DNA of 64,000 bases from contig JAYKYS010000002.1 of assembly GCA_036924285.1 (NCBI GenBank), positions 42,733,501-42,797,500 of the forward strand. The letters run 5' to 3'. Below are positions 45,291-57,000 of the stretch, one piece after another. How positions within the stretch are numbered: the stretch's first letter is position 1; each line of letters begins with the position of its first letter. The notes under the pieces were generated by a model, which was not told where the DNA came from, did not search any database, and was given only the letters and a program-made list of their open reading frames with translations. The translations under genes were made by a program, and so were the position numbers. This DNA comes from Asterella californica. Lineage: Eukaryota; Streptophyta; Marchantiopsida; Marchantiales; Aytoniaceae.

Positions 45291-45385
45291 CCAGCTGGTC
45301 ACCCATCCCAACATTATTCCTGGACCTGGACTCCTGACTCTGTAGTCTTAGCTTTGGCTTTACCACTAGACCAATAGCTCTTGGT
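45291..45385 (-). repeat. Possible SINE head: tRNA-like A and B boxes followed by a 5S rRNA-like motif
   Basis: On the minus strand TGGTCTAGTGGTAAAGCC (45373-45356) resembles a tRNA D-arm with the Pol III A box. About 30 bp further AGGTCCAGGAATA (45327-45315) is a decayed B box. Then GTTGGGATGGGTGACCAGC follows, which shares GGATGGGTGACC with the plant 5S rRNA internal promoter end. The order suits a retroposed tRNA/5S-related short element. Other copies would be needed to confirm it. Confidence 0.4.
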
Positions 45386-46120
45386 GTCCTACAGGGATGC
45401 GTGCAAGTACTTATGGACTTGTATAAGGTAGTAGGAGACCTTCTCGCACGTCCCTAGAGGAGTGGTAGGACGACCCCACAGTATTAGGGGAAGCTATAGT
45501 TGTGGTAGTGTTTGCCTACACCGTGGAGGCGCTTATGGAGGCAATTGGTGGCAGTTGTCTTGGGTGAGCTAGTAGAGCTACCACGTGGATGTTTTTGGAG
45601 CTACTAGAGGTGTGGACATCTAGTTAGTGACCTCCAGTGTCAGTTACGACAGTTGGTGACCATATATTGTGCATGTGGTCACCGACAAGGAGTCGTCAGT
45701 CCGGGTGGGGCTGGGTTTCCCTTTATGTGAATGTTTGAGTGTGGAGGGTTATCGTTTGGACTTCTTGTGGTTGGAACCCCTCCATACTCTACTTCCTGTT
45801 TGTGCACCGCGTTTGCTTGTGTTGGCGCTTGATTTCCGGAGTGAGTTCACTCCAGTGTGCTGTCGGTAGTGAGGCTGGAGTTGCGGACCAGTCAGACTAC
45901 CTTTGTCTCTCTCACGGTGCGGTTGGAGTGACGACCAACAGACTGTGAGAGGCTGCCTGTGGTGATGGCAGGTACAAGTTGCCCTTACCTTGACCGTCCT
46001 AGTAGGGAATAGGTGAGCTCAGTAAGAGCAGGGTTAGGCAAGTGGTGGTTGCGGTGGTGACGGAGATTGCGACATTCCAGTTGGGGAGTGTGTTAGCGGG
46101 ATTCTCTCATCACGAAGTTC
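45386..46120. other. Leader of element F, no gene recognised
   Basis: The sequence is G/T-rich without supportable ORFs. It ends at the gag frame, which opens after a TAG near 46100. Confidence 0.4.
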
Positions 46121-48067
46121 TTGGGAGGTTCTGGTGGAGACTTCTCGGATAGTGGATATACACGGAGTGGGGTGAGGTACCGACTACCTACACCATTGCC
46201 GTCGGTTGTTCCAGAGGACGAGTCGGACGCAGACAGCGCGTTTTCTGATGGTGAGTCTAGTGTCGCCACACCGTTGTTGTGGGACATGGACGAGATCTAT
46301 GGGGCCACGAAGGGGCCTCGACGTTACTCGGGTACAGTTGGTATCATTGAGCTGGATGACTTCATCCAGGAGTTTGACAGTTGGTGCGATCTGCAGCAGA
46401 TGCGGAACCCACAGCTGTTTACACCCTTCATGGCGTGGAAAGGTTTGTTCCAGCACTTGGAGGGACCACCGATGGACGATTATCATGAGTTCAGGCGAGA
46501 TTACAGTGTTGAGATCGAGTTGTGGAGACAACATTGGTCTCCCAACTACGTTTCTATCACTACTGACGCAGTTTCGGAAGGCGTAGCACCTGCGAGTTCG
46601 GGTGCCAGTAGCAGTGGTACAGCCGCAGGTGGCGGAGTACCTACTACCAGCGGTGCGTCCACAGGTAGTGGAGCAGGTGGTAGTGTGAGTGGGATACCCC
46701 CAGGGTTTAACCTTGTGGTTCAGTTCTTCCAATGTTTGAGGAAGAACTATCAGGGTGTGCGGACCGACAAGTTGAGGAGTCTGCAGGAGTTCCAGCGGAA
46801 GACTGGAGAGAGCCTGCGCAAAGCATTTACTCGCATGAGGCGGTTGATGAGCGTTACCCAAGGGGTGACGGAAGCACAGGCAGTCCAGTTCTGGTATGGG
46901 ATACTAGACCGGGAGCTCCGTAGGAGAGTTAGAGATGCTACTCTCCTTAGAGATACCGCTCCGACATTAGCGGTTGTCTTTAGTCTGGCTGAGCGGATTG
47001 AGCTCAACATGGTGGAGAAGAGGGTGGTGGTTGCTGGGTTCAGCAAGGAGACACCATATGGAGCGACCACCTCTTCTCGAAGATCACAAGCTACGCAACA
47101 GCGTGGTGGTGGTGGTGATAAGGATCGAGCGGAGCAGTCACGATCTCAGAGAAGTGTTGGAGGATCTGATGGGCAGAAGCCCATGCCGTCCTTCTCTAGT
47201 CAGCAGCAAGCAGGTCCTTGCTGGACGTGTGATGGTCCTCATCAGCAGAGGGACTGTCCACAGAGGAGAGGTTATGAGACATCAGGGACATCAAGGACGT
47301 CTCAAGCAGTACATAGGCAATGTGAGCATTGCGGACGACTTGGTCACAGTAGCGACCGTTGTTTTGATCTCCATCCCGAGTTGCGGCAAGGGAAGGTTGA
47401 TCGTGGACGAGGCGGAGGAGCTCAGGGAGGCCGTGGTGGTCGAGCTAGAGGTAGAGGTCCAGCACCTGGGAGAGGACTGATCGGTCCACCGCCTGCTACC
47501 ACGTCAGAAGTAGGTATGGCTGCTCGGATTGAGCAGTTGGAGCAGAGGATAGCTAGTATGGCTATGGCCCAGCAGAGATCAGGTGGAACAGAGGCTTCCA
47601 CGTCTTATGGAGGAGAAGGAGGTGACTTCGACTTCATGGCTGGTGTGGCGCAGATTGAGGCATCTGCGGCAGTGACTCGAGGTGCAGTACGTATCTCTGA
47701 GCCACGAGGAGCGTCAGTGGAGTTGGATCCACAACGCGGGGAGGCTGGTAGACAGACCAGGCTTCCCCAATCATTCACGTTATCGGAGGCGTTGAGGATC
47801 ACATCTATGGTTCTTAAACGGCCTACCGATGGTGCAGTAGAGTTGGAGGCATCGACATCTAGGAGTGGGTGTGATGTGAGTCCACCTTCGACGTCTGTGG
47901 ATGCGACGTCGAACTCGATGTTGGGGACGGCTACAGCAGTTTTGCGAGCCTCACTATTCTCAGCCATTTTTTTTTACCACAATAATCTGAATTACGGCAG
48001 TTGGTGGAGCCCAATGCCGATGAGAGAGAGCGAGCGATGGGTTTCGCTAGGGGTACGACGGCAGTAG
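46121..48067 (+). CDS. Gag of gypsy element F
   Basis: This 648-codon frame is opened by TTG, since no ATG lies at its start, so the true start is uncertain. The capsid region spans about residues 60-310, with FDSWCDLQQMRNPQL, LRSLQEFQRKTGESLRKAFTRM and FWYGILDRELRRRV, matching the retrotransposon gag family. It is interrupted by a Ser/Gly/Thr-rich insert (residues about 150-195). Two zinc knuckles follow: CWTCDGPHQQRDC (367-379) and CEHCGRLGHSSDRC (401-414). Then come a Gly/Arg-rich RNA-binding stretch (RGRGGGAQGGRGGRARGRG) and an unstructured tail. No protease is present before the stop, which lies just past a run of nine T at about 47968. Gag packages the element RNA into particles. It is followed 363 bp later by the RT frame. 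Confidence 0.8.
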   Translation: MGGSGGDFSDSGYTRSGVRYRLPTPLPSVVPEDESDADSAFSDGESSVATPLLWDMDEIYGATKGPRRYSGTVGIIELDDFIQEFDSWCDLQQMRNPQLFTPFMAWKGLFQHLEGPPMDDYHEFRRDYSVEIELWRQHWSPNYVSITTDAVSEGVAPASSGASSSGTAAGGGVPTTSGASTGSGAGGSVSGIPPGFNLVVQFFQCLRKNYQGVRTDKLRSLQEFQRKTGESLRKAFTRMRRLMSVTQGVTEAQAVQFWYGILDRELRRRVRDATLLRDTAPTLAVVFSLAERIELNMVEKRVVVAGFSKETPYGATTSSRRSQATQQRGGGGDKDRAEQSRSQRSVGGSDGQKPMPSFSSQQQAGPCWTCDGPHQQRDCPQRRGYETSGTSRTSQAVHRQCEHCGRLGHSSDRCFDLHPELRQGKVDRGRGGGAQGGRGGRARGRGPAPGRGLIGPPPATTSEVGMAARIEQLEQRIASMAMAQQRSGGTEASTSYGGEGGDFDFMAGVAQIEASAAVTRGAVRISEPRGASVELDPQRGEAGRQTRLPQSFTLSEALRITSMVLKRPTDGAVELEASTSRSGCDVSPPSTSVDATSNSMLGTATAVLRASLFSAIFFYHNNLNYGSWWSPMPMRESERWVSLGVRRQ

Positions 48068-48429
48068 CTTCGGTGTCGGAGGCTTCACGTCGTCAAGTAT
48101 TGGGTCAAGCAATGGACTTGAATTGCTTGACATGGATTGTTAGCCTTGGATTGGCTGAGCAGCGTCGGATGCGATCGACGGGTGTTACTACTCGAGCACT
48201 CTTGAGCTCTTTGCCTACCGGATCGGTGGAGACAAAGGCTGGGGGCGAGGCACGTGGAGTTCGTCATCCTTGGACATCATGAGATGTCGTAGGAGAGAGT
48301 GTGGAGCTTGCAGCTAGAACTGCAGAAGTTTTACGCACAGTAGCGGTGGAGGTTGTTGGTGGTGAGCAGAAGGAAACTGCTCCAGAGGCTGCAAGATAAC
48401 AGTCAACGATTTCGTCTTCTACCTCTAGC
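48068..48429 (+). other. Spacer between gag and RT of element F, protease not found
   Basis: No DTGA/DSGS-type protease motif is seen in any plus frame between the knuckles and RT. A short frame (48001-48282) contains ordinary sequence. The protease was lost or has diverged beyond recognition. Confidence 0.5.
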
Positions 48430-49666
48430 ATGGTGACAGAGGATACTTGGGAGCCGGAGATTGGACCCAAGCTAATAGGAGAGGAGAGACGAAGAGTCCA
48501 AAGATTCCTGAAGAGCTACAGGAATTGTTTTGCCTTCAGTACGAAGGATTTGGGTACCTTGAAGGGACCTGGTATACGGATCGACTTGGCTAATGACACG
48601 TCAATCTTTCGACGTCCTTACAGGTACAGTGATATGGAGAGAGCATTGATCCAGAGTAGGACTCAAGACTTGTTGGAGGCTAGGTTGGTGGAGATGTCAC
48701 ATGGAAAGTATGCATCTGCCACAGTTATGCCAGACAAGAAAGATATGTATGGCAACTACACGGATAGACGGATGTGTGGGGACTACCGTCCTATCAATCG
48801 GCAGACGAAGTCCGATAAGTATGCCATGCTGACACTTGAGGAGATCTTTGATGCAGTGGGGCATGTGAAGGTCTTCAGTACTTTGGATCTTCGAGCAGGG
48901 TATCATCAGTTGCCAATGAGAGAAGAAGATAAGTCCAAGACAGCATTCTGGGGAATTGACTCTCATGGCAAGGATTGTTTGTATCAGTGGCGGTTCTTAC
49001 CATTTGGGTTGAAGAACGCCCCTGCTGAGTTCCAAAGGGTGATGGACAGAATCCTAGTAGGATTGGATTTTGTCAGATGTTATATTGACGACATCTTAGT
49101 CTATAGTGCTACAGTAGAGGAGCACGAAAGACACTTACGGGATGTGTTTGAGCGGTTGAGAGCTCATGGGTTGAAGTTACACCCTGGGAAGTGTAAGTTC
49201 TTTCAGGAGTTGGTAGAGTATCTGGGTCACACCATCTATCCAGGTGGATTGGGTGTTCAACAGACGAAGGTTGAGGCTATTGCACGTATCCCGCGTCCCA
49301 CAGATGTGAGTCGAGTTCGGGCATTTGTTGGTTTGGCGAACTTTTATCATCAGTACGTGAAGGGATTTAGTGCAATTGCGAAGCCGTTGACCAAGCTGAT
49401 GAAGGTGGACCAGGAGTGGCAGTGGGGAGATGAGCAGGAGCGAGCTTTTATAGAGCTCAAGGATAGGTTGACATCTGCTCCCATCTTGAGGAGACCCGTT
49501 AGGGGGAGTCCTTTCCAACTGCACACCGATTGGAGTATGTTGGGACTTGGAGCAGTGTTGACTCAGCATGATGATGAGAAAAAGGAGTTCGTGGTGACGT
49601 ATGCCAGTCGCTCTAACAATTCAGCGGATGCAAGGTATATTTTGTATGAAAGAGAGTGTTTGGCGG
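48430..49666 (+). pseudogene. RT and partial RNase H of element F, cut by insertion of element C
   Basis: The open frame starts at ATG 48430. RT motifs are VEMSHGKYASATVMPDKKD, RMCGDYRPINRQT, FSTLDLRAGYHQLPM, FLPFGLKNAPAEFQ and the catalytic YIDD at residues 218-221. LKLHPGKCKFF and RAFVGLANFYHQYVKGF follow. RNase H begins FQLHTDWSMLGLGAVL and runs to ERECLAV, where it ends abruptly at the first base of the C LTR (49667). The remaining RNase H and integrase are not found beyond the right end of C, so that half of F is missing from this window. RT copies the element RNA into cDNA. Confidence 0.9.
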
Positions 49667-51530
49667 TGTCGTGACGTGGACCGGCTCGTACCTGAAATAC
49701 AAACTTCGATGCTTGTCGCTCCAAAGACACTCATGAGAAGACAAGCTAGGCCCCAGCTTACGGATTTTGGCACAATCTCAGATCTCCATTTTCATCGCAT
49801 AGATAGGTAGAGCTCCTTGTCAGCTTTCCAAAGGCACTTTGTCTACTTCGTTTGGACGCCTAGTGGAGAAGTTACAGGACTCGAAAGATGGAGAAAATAA
49901 GCTAGGCCCCAGCTTACGGGTTTTTGGCACCACTTCGGATCTTCGTTCTTATCGCACCAGTGGATAGAGCTCATTGTCAGCTTTCCATGGGCATCTTGTT
50001 TATTTCGTTTGGACATCCAGAGAAGAAGTTATGTGATTCAGAAAAAGGTAAAATCAAGCTAGGCCCCTAGTTACTTGCTGACTGGGTATTTAGGGCTTCA
50101 GGCGTTATATCAAACACGCAAGGGGCCTGCTTCTTATTATTGAGAGTTGAACTTCGTACGTAAAGACTGTTGCAAGGGGGCTGCTTAAGGGGCTTGCTTG
50201 TTCCTGCGACCTGTCGGTGGATGTTTTGGAGAATTGGGAAGTCCAATACACGCGCGCAAGGTGTCATCGGGTTCAGATCTGTGCAAGCTACGCACAGGTT
50301 AAGACGGTTCTTGAAGAGACGGATCGGGGGTTGTGTTCTGGGAGAAATTGAGACGCAGGGAGCAGAATTGGGGTTTTCAGTTACCTGTGAAGGAGAGTTA
50401 GACCGTTCGGGCCGTTCCGGAGTCCAAACTTGCTGTCCTTGGATCCATCGGGATCAGAACAACGAGTTCTTCAGGAAATTGAAGACGATACAAAGTTTCA
50501 TCGGGCGGTTTGGGAGTTGTGAGTGAAATTGGCTCGCAGGGAAGCGCTTGCGTCAGATTTTCATCGCCTGCGGCCTGAGATTGGATTGTTCTTCGCGATC
50601 GGTGAGCCAAGCTCTTCGTTCTTGGTGCCTACGCGATCAGGGAGTCCTCATGTACGCATAGGAGAAGACTGTAAGTGAATTGGATTGTTGGTTTGGGTGT
50701 GGTGAGCAAATTTGAGCCGCAGGGAGCCGATTTACGTCAGTTTTTTGTAGCCTGCGACCGAATTTCTCGAGTAGTTTTGCAAAGGGAACTCCAAACGGCT
50801 TGTTTGGAGTCTTGTTGGGTTCAAGGTAGCCAGATCTACCTACCAGCAAAGACGGATATCAGTTTAGATGATCCGTTTGTGCGGTGTGAGCGGTTTTAAG
50901 CCGCAGGGAGGAGTTTTTGAAGGTTCGGTCACCTGCGACCGAAAATCGACGATATCTCGACTATCGGGAGTCGGATCTGAAGGTTTCTTGGGCCAACAGA
51001 GTCAGGGAAAGAGACCCTATCAACATTTGAAGATCGTTTGGCGAAAGGAGAAAGTTCCCAGATAGGTCTTTTTCGGTTCCTTCGCTACAGGTTTCGTCCT
51101 TTTGAGTTCGTTAAGGACTTAGTTGGTTGTGTATGGCTTGTGGTAGCTAGCTTTAGCCAAGAGCTAGTGTGTGGATGTGGTTTGGACTTGGGTTTGGATC
51201 GCATGATACTGTTGTGGCTCTGGTTGTTAGCAAAGAGAAGTTCCTCTTGCTTTGAGCTACGTTTTGGCGATTTCAGACTAGGGTTACGTTTCAGGGGTTT
51301 GTTTTAGGGCTTCTGAAGTAGGTTACAGACCGCTCTGGTCTTTTCCTCAGTTTGTTGCTGTTTGGAGAAAGAATCGACAGTGTACATACTTTCAGAGTGG
51401 TATACATCGCAGCATTCCTTTTCGTGGTTGTTCTTCTCTGTCTTGTCTCTGTTTGGCACACAGCATCTCCACAGCCAGGAACCTCGCGTTTTCCTGGACA
51501 TCCTTCACGCACAAAATATCCGACACGACA
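49667..51530 (+). repeat. 5' LTR of element C
   Basis: The LTR is 1864 bp, begins TGTCGTGACGTGG and ends ACACGACA, giving inverted ends TGTCGTG/CACGACA. It holds two 156-bp internal repeat units. The sequence after its end, ACGGTGATGAACTCG, is not a recognised tRNA complement, so the primer used is unknown. Confidence 0.9.
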
Positions 51531-51605
51531 ACGGTGATGAACTCGACGTGAAGGTCTGGGGTGGAGATTCTTCTGTGTGGAACTTTGAAGAAGAGATTGG
51601 CAGTC

Positions 51606-54014
51606 ATGAGTGGGGATGGGAAAGGTGACGGAGATGGAGCTAGTGGTTCAAGTGGGTTACCGAAGGTGCAGTTGGATCCGGCGACTGCATCGATGTTCCA
51701 AGCTTTCACTATGTTCTTACGGCAGCAACAGTCTGATGAGCGGAAGGAAGCTTTGGCAACAAAGGCGCTACAAGCGGTGGTCAGCAGGATTGACCAGTTT
51801 GATGGAAGAGATGTCTCAAAGTATCTGAGACATTATGTGAAGGAGATGGAGCTGAACCGGGTCTCAGAAGATGAGATGAATGAGACGTTTGAGTTGGCAG
51901 CAGCTCCAGAGATTAGGGATCATGTTAAAATGCTAACGAAGCATTTTAACAAGGATTGGGAGACCTTTGCTCGTGCCTTGATGGATGAGTACTTCTTGGA
52001 AGACTCTGATCGAGTCACCAAGAAGTCATTCTTGGAGTGGGTTGAGCAACCAAGGAAGGGTTTACAAGCTACTGAGTTGCTCAGAGAGTTTGAGAAGCAG
52101 TTTTCACGGTTGACCAGGATGGAGAAGTTGACGTTGCAATCCAACAAGACAGAGCTATTTCTTCGGGCTGCAGATGAGAAGTTGCAGGAGAAGCTAGAGA
52201 TACTTCTGGAAGACGGGGAGGAGGACGATGGATTGACTAGCAGCTGGAAGAAGGTTGAAGAAGCTGTTGGTCTGCTCACCAAGAGGGAGCGGAGGCGAGA
52301 GAAGGTTCCTGTTAGGAGACTGACACCAGCACCAACTGCTGTAACACCTGTTCCTGTAGTTCGACCAGTTGTTCCTGTTGCTAGACAGGTAGTGCCGGTT
52401 GCTCCTGCTGTTCCAGTTGTTCAGACACCGATAGTATCTCCGAAGAAGGACTCAAGTCTTGAGGAGATCATGCGTGGGATGCGAGACTTGCAGATCAAGC
52501 TCACCAGATTGGAGGAGCAAGGATCTACAAGCGGAGCGAAACCTGTTGAGAAGCAAGGCTGGATCCAGCGGTGTATCTGGTGCGATGGTACCGATCATCC
52601 GCGCAGAGATTGCAAGGAGTTCAGTGATACCTTGCAGCAAGGGGTGATCTTCTGGAAGGATGGGAAGGTAGCGTTGAGGGATACTGGTGCACTTCTTCAG
52701 ACCAACTTTGGTAGAGGAGGGATGAAGAAGTTGGTTGAGGACCACCTATCAGCACAAGCAGTCGCCATCGTGGAAGCTGGAACTTATGGCACAAGGATAG
52801 AGGATCAGGCTGAGAGGAGTTTCAACAAGCAAGTTGAGCCAAGTGAGTTGTGGTCATCTGCCATCTCCATGAAACAGAAAGGGAAGATGGCACGTGAGAC
52901 GTTGCAGAGGACAGCTGCAACGATCAGAAGGGATACTGGATGGGAGGATCCGATAGAAGCTCTATCGGTGCATGCGTACATCGCCAAGAACCAACACGAA
53001 GCGTTGTTGGAAGAGAAGAGAAGGCGAGATTCAGAGGATTCAGGAGAAGGGACTTCTTCAAAGAGACAGACTCGAGGGGAGAAGGTTCGCCAAGAGCTTC
53101 GGGATGCAGGAGCTCAAGACCTACCGATGGACGATGCTCCTTCTCCATCGAAGGAGAAATCTCAGAAGGAGAAGGGTAAGCCGGCTGCGTACAAGCTACA
53201 GTCGGATATCGAGGCTTCAACAGACTTGAAGGGAGTCTTGGAAGATCGCATTCTGAATGCGAAGGTGGAGTTTACTTTGAGAGAAGTGTTAGGCATCGCC
53301 AAGCGTGAGTTTCATGATGTCATCATCGATGTCATTAAACGGAAACGACAAATTACGGGTGAGACTGGTTTATCACATGCTTTGGATACTAGGATGTCAG
53401 TGGATGAGGAGAGAGAGCTTGCAAGGTGCAGTGTCTATTCTCCAGAGGAAGAAAGAGATCGAAGATGCAAGGTGCATTTCGAGGATGAAGAGGAGGATGG
53501 GAAGCGGAGCTCAAGTCATTACAGCCACAGTCACTGGGCTCGAGCTACGACAGAGACGTTGGTGAGGATCGAGGACTTGGATGAGCCAGTGGTTGCTCTG
53601 ATCGATCATGGATCAGAAATCAACATCATGTCGAAGGAGCTGTACAAGAGGAAGAAGTGGCCGATCGACACAGAGCATGGATGGGTCATAAGAGCAGCCA
53701 ACAACACGAGAGGAGACTTGTATGGAGCTTGTCCTGACATCAGAGTGCGCGTAGGTGATGTTGCTATTGAGCAAAACTTCTTTGTTCAGGAAGCAACATC
53801 ATACCCACTCATTCTGGGTCAACCTTTCATCATAGCAACCCGGATGGAGACAAAGGTACTGGACGACGGATCTGCGTATGCTAGGATCCGAAGTCAAGAT
53901 GAGAAGAGAGCGGTACAGTTCCTGACTGTACCGTCCAACCACGAGCGCAACCAAGATCGTTTGAGGGAGAAGCCGCTTCCAAGGGTGAGTGAAGAGTTCA
54001 AGGATTTTCGTTGA
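51606..54014 (+). CDS. Gag-protease of element C
   Basis: The frame is open from 51561 (GTG), and the first ATG is 51606, giving 802 residues. The capsid region covers about residues 35-190 (FDGRDVSKYLRHYVKEMEL, FNKDWETFARALMDEYF, LLREFEKQFSRLTRMEKL). A Val/Pro-rich linker follows at about 240-275 (VPVVRPVVPVARQVVPVAP). A CCHC knuckle CIWCDGTDHPRRDC is at 323-336. A long charged segment with KSQKEKGKPAAYKLQSDIE follows. The aspartic protease has VVALIDHGSEINIM with catalytic Asp 667, then FFVQEATSYPLILGQPF. It stops at TGA 54012-54014, overlapping the pol frame by four bases in the -1 frame. Copy B has the same overlap. The ORF has no lesion. Confidence 0.88.
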   Translation: MSGDGKGDGDGASGSSGLPKVQLDPATASMFQAFTMFLRQQQSDERKEALATKALQAVVSRIDQFDGRDVSKYLRHYVKEMELNRVSEDEMNETFELAAAPEIRDHVKMLTKHFNKDWETFARALMDEYFLEDSDRVTKKSFLEWVEQPRKGLQATELLREFEKQFSRLTRMEKLTLQSNKTELFLRAADEKLQEKLEILLEDGEEDDGLTSSWKKVEEAVGLLTKRERRREKVPVRRLTPAPTAVTPVPVVRPVVPVARQVVPVAPAVPVVQTPIVSPKKDSSLEEIMRGMRDLQIKLTRLEEQGSTSGAKPVEKQGWIQRCIWCDGTDHPRRDCKEFSDTLQQGVIFWKDGKVALRDTGALLQTNFGRGGMKKLVEDHLSAQAVAIVEAGTYGTRIEDQAERSFNKQVEPSELWSSAISMKQKGKMARETLQRTAATIRRDTGWEDPIEALSVHAYIAKNQHEALLEEKRRRDSEDSGEGTSSKRQTRGEKVRQELRDAGAQDLPMDDAPSPSKEKSQKEKGKPAAYKLQSDIEASTDLKGVLEDRILNAKVEFTLREVLGIAKREFHDVIIDVIKRKRQITGETGLSHALDTRMSVDEERELARCSVYSPEEERDRRCKVHFEDEEEDGKRSSSHYSHSHWARATTETLVRIEDLDEPVVALIDHGSEINIMSKELYKRKKWPIDTEHGWVIRAANNTRGDLYGACPDIRVRVGDVAIEQNFFVQEATSYPLILGQPFIIATRMETKVLDDGSAYARIRSQDEKRAVQFLTVPSNHERNQDRLREKPLPRVSEEFKDFR

Positions 54015-57000
54015 GTACCACTATAGAGCGGGATTGTGGTGGTGCGCAAGAGAAGGTACTCTCGCTTGATGGAGATAGTGCCTTTTATACAGGGTTTATT
54101 GGATTTTCAGAGTGTGGGATTGCTGTCTACAAGAAGATAGAAGAGCTTAGAAGAAAAGAACAAAAACATTTGCGTGGTGTTGAGTTGATGTTGAAAGAGT
54201 TGGGTGAGCTAGAAAGGGATGAATGGATTTCTGGTGTTTATGAAGAGGATGGGTTGGAAGATCCCTTGCGAGAGATCATGTCTATTGGATGGGAGGATAT
54301 GGATAAGGTCGTGCAGATTCATTCAAGGGAGGTCTATTCGGTGATCGAATCATTCCGTGCGCCGGAGGTTCGAGTTGAGACAAGGTACAAGACAGTGGAT
54401 AGGAAAGTAAAGCCAGTTGCTGGTCCTTTGCCGGAAGACACCAACCAACAGATGGATCGAGCTTCAAAGGAGAAGAGTTTGAGAGATCCTGCAATGATAA
54501 GACACAAGTTCACGGAGAAGACCCTTGAAGAGCTGAAGATTGGATCTGATGGGTCTCTTCTACCAGAAGAGAGGATGTGCTTCAAGGAGATGCTTTCAAG
54601 ACATGGGAAAGCATTTGCTTTTGAGCCACTTGAGATTGGATGTGTAGATCCGTACGTTGTTACCCCGATGGTTATCTTCACGGTACCGCATGTGCCATGG
54701 AACCTAAGACCAATTCCAGTACCGCGAGCTCACTTGCCCAAACTAGTGGAGTTGCTGAAGGAGAAGATGCGGATGAAGATCTTGGAGCCGTCGTTTGCAC
54801 CATATTCAAGCAGATGGTTTACAGTACCAAAGAAGAATGGGTCGCTGCGGTTCATCCAAGACATGCAGCCAGTGAACGCAGTAACAATCAGAAATGCTGG
54901 GGTGCGACCGATTGTGGATGAGTTTGCAGAAGCGTTTGCAAGAAGAGCGATTTACTCAATGGGAGATCTTTACTCGGGGTATGATCAGTTTCAACTAGCG
55001 GAGGAGAGCAGAAGCTTCACGACAATGAGGACACCTTTGGGGTTGGTTAGGATGTGTACCTTACCGCAGGGAGCTACCAACTCGGTAGCACACATGATGA
55101 ACGGGATGAATCGAGTTCTAAGGGACTTCATCCCTGAAAAGACGATGCCGTTCTTGGATGACATCCCCATCAAAGGATGTGTGGAAGATGAGAAGGATGA
55201 AGCATTAGATCAGAGGGGGTGTCGGCGATACGTCACTGATCACATCGCAGACTGTGAGAAGATCTTATCTCGACTTGAGGAAGTTCATCTTACGCTGTCA
55301 GGTGCGAAGTCTACATTTGGAGTTAGAGAGGTTTTGATCGTTGGTCATTTGTGTGGATCGTTTGGTCGGAAGCCAGATCCGAACAAGGTGGATGCGATTG
55401 GAAGGATGAAGGAGTTTGCAACTCGCTGACAGAAGTAAGAAGATTTTTGGGTGCTTGTGTATTCTACCATATTTGGATTCCTCATTATGCGCATGTGGCG
55501 GATCCGTTGTATGGATTGTTGCGTAAGGGTCATAAATTCAGATGGGAGGAAGAGCATACTGATGCGGTAAGGAAGCTGAAGTCTTTACTATCATCTCCTC
55601 CAGTTCTGGGAAGGATTGATTACAAGGGTGCTAGGCCGGTGGTTCTTACTGTGGATACAAGTCCAGTTGCAATTGGATGGGCAGTCAGACAGGATGATGA
55701 GGATGGAGACAAGTTTGCGGTTAGGTTCGGAGCGAAGGTGTTAAGTGCTCGACAACGTGCTTACCCGCAAGTGAAGAGAGAATTGTGGGGTATTGTTTCA
55801 GCTATGAAAACTGAGAAAGAGTATTTGATTGGAGCAGTAGTGGTGGTTGAAACTGATTGCTTGCCGTTGTTAGGGATGATCATGAATTGTTCAACTCCTG
55901 ATATTGCGATGTTACGATGGATCGCATATATCAAGTCGTTGAACCCGGAGTTTAGACATATCGCAGGGAAGGATAATCTGATGGCGGATATGTTGTCTCG
56001 GGCTCGATATGATGGGGAAGATGAGATGGTAGAAGACATTGACGACGTGGGTACAGAGTTCTATTCGATTGCACAGACAGGAAGAGAAGATGAGTTGTTT
56101 GTTGAAGGGTTGTATGATGGTGATTTGCTTGATATCGAGAGGTACCTTAGTACGATGGTTAAGCAGACAGGTTGGACAGATGAGAGGTTTCGGAGAGTTA
56201 GAAGGAAGGCCTACAACTTCATGTTGCAGGATGGGTTTCTTTGGAAGCGATCGAAGCAAAAAGGTGGAGTACCGCTACGGGTGATTTGCAACAAGGAAGA
56301 TCAGCAGAAGTTGCTCAAGGCGTTCCATGAGAGTCTTTGGGCTGGACATCGAGGGATTTGGGCCACTTTTACAAAGATGAAAGAGCGGTATTGGTGGAAA
56401 AACATGTACAAGGATGTTGTATCTTTTGTGGAGTCTTGTTTGACATGTCAGATGTATTCGAATATCCGACATCGTGACGGATTACATCCGACTTATCCGT
56501 TGGCAATCTACTTCAAGTGGGTGGTAGACTTGATGATTATGCCGGTTGGATTATGGCAGATGAGATACTTGGTACTTGCTAGAGAGGATCTTTCAAATCA
56601 AGTCGAGGGTAGGGCGCTTCGGACGAAGACAACTGAAGGGGTATGTAGATTTCTCTTGGAAGAGGTTGTTTGTCGGTATGGATGTGTGGGGAAGATCACT
56701 GCAGATCGGGGAGAGCTAGATGCACATGAGGCTCGTGAATTCTTTGCAAGGTGTGGGGTGAGGTTGTCACTGACAACTGCTTATAACCCCGAAGGGAATG
56801 CCAAGAGTGAACGTGGTCATCCACCCATTGTGAAGGCTTTGGTGAAGGCTTGCAACGGAAGGGTGCGCGAGTGGCCTCGACTCTTACCATTTGCGTTATG
56901 GGCAGATAGAACGACGCACAGCTCGGTGACAGGTTACATGCCGGTGGAACTCATCACAGGTCAGAAGCCTATCATGCCGATTGAAGAACATGTTCTGACA

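Noticed and set aside
45356..45373. A functional tRNA gene on the minus strand
   Set aside because: The A box is good, but the B box is decayed and the acceptor stem and anticodon arm do not fold. It is kept only as a possible SINE head.
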